A DNA stretch of 5,538 nucleotides from Lysobacteraceae bacterium (GTDB taxonomy: Bacteria > Pseudomonadota > Gammaproteobacteria > Xanthomonadales > Wenzhouxiangellaceae): positions 1-5,538 of the forward strand of contig JAIVHD010000115.1 in assembly GCA_020201235.1 (NCBI GenBank), read 5' to 3'. Numbering within the stretch: the stretch's first letter is position 1; every line of letters begins with the position of its first letter. The translations under genes were made by a program, and so were the position numbers. The notes under the pieces were generated by a model, which worked only from the letters and a program-made list of their open reading frames with translations, was not told the origin of the DNA and ran no database searches. Shown here piece by piece: positions 1-5,538 of the stretch.

Positions 1-591
1 TTCGGCAACCGCTTCGTGGTGTTTGCTGACCGGCACCGACTCGCCGGTCAACGCGGCCTGTTCGATTCTTAACCCGTGTGACTGGATCAATCTGATGTCG
101 GCCGGAACCCGATCGCCATCACTAATCCGCACGATGTCGCCAGGCACCAACTGGTCGGCCGGAACCTTTTCCCAGCGCCCGTCGCGCCGTAGGGTCGCGC
201 TCTGGGCCAGCATCTTGTCGATGGCCGCCATAGCGGCTTCAGCGCGACCTTCCTGGACAAAGCCGATGACGGCATTGATGACTACCACGGCGGCAATCAC
301 TGCTGCGTCCAATCCGTGATCCAGCGCGAGGGCCAAGCCGGACGCGCCGATCAGCGCATAGATCAGGACATTGTGAAACTGTGCAAGCAGCCGTCGCCAG
401 GCCGGTCGGACGGCCGAATCGGGCAAGCGATTAAAACCATATGTTTGCCGCCGGCGCTCCACCTTGCCGGCATCAAGCCCGGCTTTCGAAACCTGCAAGG
501 CATCCAGTACGTGCTCGGCGTCGAGGGTGTGCCAGGCGGGAGCGTCGCCGGTGCTTTTCGGGTTTTTTGGGTCGGCCTTGTCCTCATCCAT
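1..591 (-). CDS. Cation-transporting P-type ATPase, N-terminal part (cut by window edge)
   Basis: This is the first 197 codons of an ATP-driven cation pump of the inner membrane; the rest lies beyond position 1. A hydrophilic start of about 17 residues is followed by a cation-ATPase N-terminal domain (about 18-85; note GLDAGKVERRRQTYGFNRLP at 38-57). Two membrane segments follow at about 72-90 and 95-113, the second ending FVQEGRAEAA. The actuator domain then begins, with VPGD at 149-152, DGDRVPAD at 158-165 and the dephosphorylation loop TGES at 182-185. There is no CxxC metal-binding domain, so it is not a P1B heavy-metal exporter; the pattern fits P2-type pumps (Ca2+, Mg2+ or Na+/K+-like). 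The ion cannot be assigned because the membrane segments that bind it, and the phosphorylated DKTGT, are outside the window. An in-frame TAG lies 15 nt upstream of the ATG, making ATG 591 the first possible start; the Shine-Dalgarno is weak. Family confident, substrate unknown. Confidence 0.9.
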   Translation of the reverse strand, partial: MDEDKADPKNPKSTGDAPAWHTLDAEHVLDALQVSKAGLDAGKVERRRQTYGFNRLPDSAVRPAWRRLLAQFHNVLIYALIGASGLALALDHGLDAAVIAAVVVINAVIGFVQEGRAEAAMAAIDKMLAQSATLRRDGRWEKVPADQLVPGDIVRISDGDRVPADIRLIQSHGLRIEQAALTGESVPVSKHHEAVAE

Positions 592-608
592 AACGGCGTC
601 TCTGATCT

Positions 609-636
609 ATGAAAACAACCCGAATGACTTTGTCAG
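609..636 (-). promoter_or_regulatory. Candidate sigma70-like promoter for the P-type ATPase
   Basis: Reading the minus strand, CTGACA (631-636, five of six matches to the -35 consensus) is followed after 16 nt by TTTCAT (609-614, four of six matches to the -10 consensus). Transcription would start near 602, leaving only a very short leader before the ATG at 591. That short leader and the imperfect -10 make this tentative. It is offered because the preceding gene ends at 710 and the ATPase may need its own promoter. Confidence 0.22.
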
Positions 637-709
637 CTTTACTTTACCCCAACGTTGCATCATTTTTTGGAGATGAAAGCCCGGAGTGTCGGTGTTTTCG
701 GGGCCTGCA

Positions 710-1840
710 CTAAGCAGGTGGTCTGGTTGTGTTCAGGCGCTTGCCCCATCCCATGACCGGGCGCTCGATGGCGTAGAAGCTGACTGCGGCCAGGATGAGT
801 GTGGCAGTCAAGCTGGTGACGAGCGCGAGCAGGCTTCCCAAAGGGGTGTTCCAGGCCTCGCCGTAGACCGTGTTGAGGTATTGCTGGACCGGGAAATGCC
901 ACAGATAAATGCCGAAGCTGATTTCGCCAAGCCAGACCAGCACGCGACTGGACAGTGGCCGGGATAAAACCGTGTCGTGCAGTAAGATAAACATCATGAG
1001 TGCAAGCACCAGTTCCATGGCGGGCTTCCAGACGATGAACAGCCAATGGCCAGTCCAGTAGGCTTCGGCGTTGATGACAAGTACATTTTGCAGGCTTGTA
1101 AAGAGCGCGATTGCAATCAGCAAGCTGATCGTACAGCGTGCAAGTCCCCAGCTTGGCGTTAGAAAGCTGAGTGCAAATCCGGCTACAAAGGCCGACAGGC
1201 TGCCGGGCAGGGCGTCGATAACCGGAATGTAGCGTGCGTAGTGCTCGCCGTCATAGATCGACATCATCCAGGCGCGCCACGAAAAGGTGATGGCCAGGCC
1301 AATCAGAACGACGGCCGGCCAGCCGATTCGGCGTTGCAGAAGAATGATGGCCGGAAGCACAATATAGAAAGACAGTTCGACCGGCAGTGTCCACCACATG
1401 CCGTTGACCGGACGGGTCATCCAGGGAGGCAGGTGAATCCATAACGCGAGATTGTGCAGCAGTTCTGCCCAGCTCAGCGCCGGGACGCTGACTTCGGCAA
1501 CGAGCGCGGCCAGCGCCAGCAACAGCGACATCTGGAACCAGACCGCCGGGTAGATTCTCAAGAAGCGTCGAGACCAATAGACCGACAGCGTTCGAAAATC
1601 GAGCGTTTTCTGCTTTAGCTGGCCGCCCAGCAGATATCCTGAGAGAATAAAGAACAGCGATACGCCCAGCCAGCCGAAATGGATCAGTCGGAACGGATGC
1701 CATTCCAAGCCCAATGCATTGATCGAGCGATATTCGATATTGAGCGCCGGAAAAAAGCCGTTCCAATGAAACAGGAATACTGCGAGTGCCGCGATGCCAC
1801 GCAGCCCGTGCAGAGCCGGGATGAACGGCTGGCCCTTCAT
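710..1840 (-). CDS. Acyltransferase-3 family membrane O-acyltransferase (OafA-like)
   Basis: A 376-residue integral membrane protein of the acyltransferase-3 family, whose members transfer acetyl or other acyl groups onto lipopolysaccharide O-antigen, exopolysaccharide, peptidoglycan or secondary metabolites. Family signatures are present in order: HGLRGIAALAVFLFHW at 11-26, GVSLFFILSGYLL at 59-71, RRFLRIYPAVW at 91-101, WTLPVELSFYIVLPAI at 150-165 and GEISFGIYLWHFPV at 305-318. Many hydrophobic segments fill the space between, consistent with about ten membrane helices. The length is normal for the single-domain form; no SGNH esterase domain is fused at the C-terminus. The reading frame stays open upstream to a TTG at 1981, but that codon lies next to the U-tract of the acnA terminator and the extra 47 residues look non-family. 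No ATG, GTG, TTG or CTG lies between, so ATG 1840 is chosen, although it has no clear Shine-Dalgarno. No sugar-biosynthesis or glycosyltransferase gene is visible nearby, so the acceptor is unknown. Confidence 0.9.
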   Translation of the reverse strand: MKGQPFIPALHGLRGIAALAVFLFHWNGFFPALNIEYRSINALGLEWHPFRLIHFGWLGVSLFFILSGYLLGGQLKQKTLDFRTLSVYWSRRFLRIYPAVWFQMSLLLALAALVAEVSVPALSWAELLHNLALWIHLPPWMTRPVNGMWWTLPVELSFYIVLPAIILLQRRIGWPAVVLIGLAITFSWRAWMMSIYDGEHYARYIPVIDALPGSLSAFVAGFALSFLTPSWGLARCTISLLIAIALFTSLQNVLVINAEAYWTGHWLFIVWKPAMELVLALMMFILLHDTVLSRPLSSRVLVWLGEISFGIYLWHFPVQQYLNTVYGEAWNTPLGSLLALVTSLTATLILAAVSFYAIERPVMGWGKRLNTTRPPA

Positions 1841-1979
1841 TGGTGTGATTGAATCAAAAGCCTGGCGGGTGCCGTTGCTTGAATCACCGGCATCTTGAGC
1901 CCGTTGAATCCAAACCGTTGTGAACCGAAAGATCGAGACCCTCTCAATGGCTTGAGCCCGGCGCGCTCGCCAAGACTCC
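1841..1979 (-). other. Leader region of the acyltransferase with short repeats
   Basis: This stretch lies between the acnA terminator and the acyltransferase start. On the plus strand TTGAATC occurs three times (1849-1855, 1879-1885, 1904-1910), and CTTGAGCCCG occurs twice (1894-1903 and 1951-1960). The second copy is part of a small inverted repeat, CTCAA-4 nt-TTGAG (1943-1956). No good sigma70 promoter and no known riboswitch fold could be picked out by eye. A promoter is expected here because of the terminator upstream, and the repeats are candidate regulator sites, but this is inference. Confidence 0.3.
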
Positions 1980-2011
1980 AAAAATGGAGCCCGCCTTTGC
2001 GGCGGGCTCCA
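1980..2011 (-). terminator. Rho-independent terminator of acnA
   Basis: A perfect 11-bp GC-rich stem (1985-1995 paired with 2001-2011) closes a 5-nt loop, GCAAA on the minus strand. It is followed at once by TTTTT (1984-1980) in the minus-strand direction. It starts 12 nt after the acnA stop codon. On the plus strand no T-run follows the stem, so it acts only on the minus strand. It should largely insulate the acyltransferase from acnA transcription. Confidence 0.93.
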
Positions 2012-2023
2012 CGGTGACTCCGC

Positions 2024-4726
<2,703 letters not shown>

Positions 4727-4732
4727 TACAAA

Positions 4733-4738
4733 TCCTCC
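4733..4738 (-). promoter_or_regulatory. Ribosome binding site of acnA
   Basis: GGAGGA on the minus strand, 6 nt before the ATG at 4726. The match to the 16S anti-Shine-Dalgarno and the ideal spacing fix the acnA start. Confidence 0.88.
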
Positions 4739-4752
4739 GATATCTGGGTTAA

Positions 4753-4781
4753 ATAATCCCCCAAGTTTAGCACGTGCTGAA
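4753..4781 (-). promoter_or_regulatory. Candidate promoter of acnA
   Basis: On the minus strand TTCAGC (4776-4781) and GATTAT (4753-4758) are separated by 17 nt. They match the sigma70 -35 box at only three of six positions and the -10 box at four of six. Transcription would begin near 4746 and leave a leader of about 20 nt containing the ribosome binding site, which is a sensible geometry. The weak -35 box would be consistent with activator dependence. Tentative. Confidence 0.25.
4769..4778. promoter_or_regulatory. Perfect 10-bp palindrome AGCACGTGCT upstream of acnA
   Basis: A self-complementary site with a CACGTG core, centred 47 nt upstream of the acnA ATG. It overlaps the -35 box and spacer of the candidate promoter. 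A dimeric regulator could bind here, but the sequence does not match any operator I can name with confidence (it is not Fur-like or IscR-like). A 10-bp palindrome can occur by chance, so the functional call is an inference. Confidence 0.3.
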
Positions 4782-4840
4782 TTCCAGACAGATCGGTATG
4801 CGGTTGTCCACGGGCCCAGTCGCTATGGCTAAGGCCTGGG

Positions 4841-5461
4841 TTAATGTTGCGCCAGGTCGGCGGCGATACGGAACATTTTGCCGCGCTGGAACAGCAGTCG
4901 CCATGGGCGCCCGCCCAGTTGATACCACAGGAAGGCGGCGCGTACGCCGGCCAGCAGAATTGCCCGGATCAACGATACTTTTTCGGAGTCTTTGAGGTGG
5001 GTCGGATGACCGGTGACCTGGATGCGCATCGACAGGCTTGAGATCACGCTTCGGTAGATGTCGGCCAGTTGCGCGGCGACGCTGGGATCGAGCGGGCTCT
5101 CGGCATTGTTGAATGCCGGACGCACCAGCCCCAGCTCGCGGCCGAGGTTTTGCTGGCGCTCGGAATCGCGGCGCAACAGCGCGGCCAGCCTGAATAGACC
5201 GCCTGCATAGAGCATCGCCTGGCGTGAATCGTCGCTGGCGGAGCGCGCCAGTTCGCCGGCCATCGTCAAACCCAGGCTGACTCCGGAGATGCCTCCAAAC
5301 ACTGCCGTGGTGGATTCGGCCTCGGAAACGAACAGGCTCGCAATGCTTGCGCCGGCAGAAAACTGGCTGCACTGGCCGCTGGTCGCAATTTGCCGCACCA
5401 GCTCTCCTGCCTGCAAGACCCCGGCGAATGCAATCGTCTGATCTTTCAGTGAGCCCGTCAC
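4841..5461 (-). CDS. hflD: High-frequency lysogenization protein HflD homologue
   Basis: A 206-residue homologue of E. coli HflD (213 aa, formerly YcfC), a membrane-associated, mostly helical protein. In E. coli it binds the phage lambda CII activator and lowers lysogeny; its normal cellular role is not settled. Recognisable blocks are AVFGG at 53-57, IYRSVISSLSMRIQVTG at 135-151 and RAILLAGVRAAFLWYQLGG at 166-184, all closely matching the E. coli protein. No signal peptide or clear membrane helix is seen, in line with a peripheral association. The frame is open further upstream to an ATG at 5518 inside mnmA, but the residues added there are only a shadow of mnmA. GTG 5461 is chosen because GGAGGAG sits 5 nt before it and the N-terminus then aligns with the family; GTG 5467 overlaps that ribosome binding site. 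The gene begins 2 nt after the mnmA stop, indicating co-transcription. Confidence 0.94.
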   Translation of the reverse strand: MTGSLKDQTIAFAGVLQAGELVRQIATSGQCSQFSAGASIASLFVSEAESTTAVFGGISGVSLGLTMAGELARSASDDSRQAMLYAGGLFRLAALLRRDSERQQNLGRELGLVRPAFNNAESPLDPSVAAQLADIYRSVISSLSMRIQVTGHPTHLKDSEKVSLIRAILLAGVRAAFLWYQLGGRPWRLLFQRGKMFRIAADLAQH

Positions 5462-5463
5462 TG

Positions 5464-5538
5464 TCACTCCTCCGGTATTCGGCAGTTGCCGATTTCGATG
5501 ATTCCGCCGCCCAGGCATTGCTCGCCATCGTACAGCAC
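5464..5538 (-). CDS. mnmA: tRNA-specific 2-thiouridylase MnmA, C-terminal end (cut by window edge)
   Basis: Only the last 24 codons and the TGA stop are present. They read VLYDGEQCLGGGIIEIGNCR followed by IPEE. The YDGE-CLGGGII block is the conserved C-terminal strand of MnmA (TrmU), the cytoplasmic enzyme that adds sulfur to the wobble uridine U34 of tRNAs for Lys, Glu and Gln. The identification rests on this short tail plus the hflD gene directly after it, which reproduces the known mnmA-hflD order of gammaproteobacteria. The catalytic cysteines and the ATP-binding PP-loop are outside the window. Confidence 0.9.
   Translation of the reverse strand: MLYDGEQCLGGGIIEIGNCRIPEE
5467..5473 (-). 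promoter_or_regulatory. Ribosome binding site of hflD inside the mnmA end
   Basis: GGAGGAG on the minus strand, formed by the last sense codons of mnmA, 5 nt before GTG 5461. It decides the hflD start in favour of GTG 5461 over the upstream GTG 5467 and suggests translational coupling with mnmA. Confidence 0.8.

Noticed and set aside
679..718. Possible terminator after the acyltransferase
   Set aside because: Only weak stems can be formed (GCCC 679-682 with GGGC 701-704, and CCTGC 704-708 with GCAGG 714-718), and no T-run follows on the minus strand; the nearby TTTTTT at 663-668 is on the plus strand.
660..1046. A 128-codon minus-strand frame covering the end of the acyltransferase and the following gap
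   Set aside because: It overlaps the conserved C-terminal part of the acyltransferase in another frame and its product is His/Arg-rich without motifs.
1251..1766. A 171-codon minus-strand frame inside the acyltransferase gene
   Set aside because: It is an out-of-frame shadow of the acyltransferase, whose own frame carries every family signature.
4815..4840. Possible terminator after hflD
   Set aside because: A 5-bp stem (CCCAG 4815-4819 with CTGGG 4836-4840) with a 16-nt loop and no T-run is too weak to call.
4767..5528. A 253-codon open frame on the minus strand overlapping hflD
   Set aside because: It is a different frame of the hflD/mnmA region; its product is arginine- and proline-rich with no recognisable motif, whereas the hflD frame matches a known family along its length.

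Overview
The window is a GC-rich chromosomal segment from what is most likely a gammaproteobacterium. All genes read on the minus strand. The best taxonomic clue is the pair mnmA-hflD: HflD is essentially a gammaproteobacterial family, and mnmA-hflD adjacency is the arrangement known from Escherichia coli. The aconitase is of the AcnA type common in Xanthomonadales/Chromatiales-like bacteria. A narrower placement cannot be made from the sequence alone.

Layout in transcription order (high to low coordinates): (1) the last 24 codons of mnmA, the tRNA 2-thiouridylase, cut by the window edge; (2) hflD, starting 2 nt after the mnmA stop with its Shine-Dalgarno inside the mnmA end, so almost certainly translated from the same mRNA; (3) a 114-nt gap with a perfect 10-bp palindrome, a weak candidate promoter and a strong ribosome binding site; (4) acnA, a full-length 900-residue aconitate hydratase with all three iron-sulfur cysteines and the catalytic serine region intact; (5) a textbook Rho-independent terminator directly after acnA; (6) a roughly 140-nt leader with short repeats; (7) a complete 376-residue membrane acyltransferase of the acyltransferase-3 (OafA-like) family; (8) a 118-nt gap with no convincing terminator; (9) the first 197 codons of a P2-type cation-transporting ATPase that runs off the left edge.

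The genes are mainly housekeeping: tRNA wobble-uridine thiolation, a membrane-associated HflD protein, and the TCA-cycle aconitase. Two envelope proteins follow, an O-acyltransferase and an ion pump. The strong terminator after acnA separates the acyltransferase and ATPase from the mnmA-hflD-acnA side. I see no tRNA or rRNA, no insertion sequence, no CRISPR array, no phage gene and no broken gene. No stretch longer than about 140 nt is without a gene. I find no evidence for an undescribed system here; the points worth a second look are regulatory and concern gene order.
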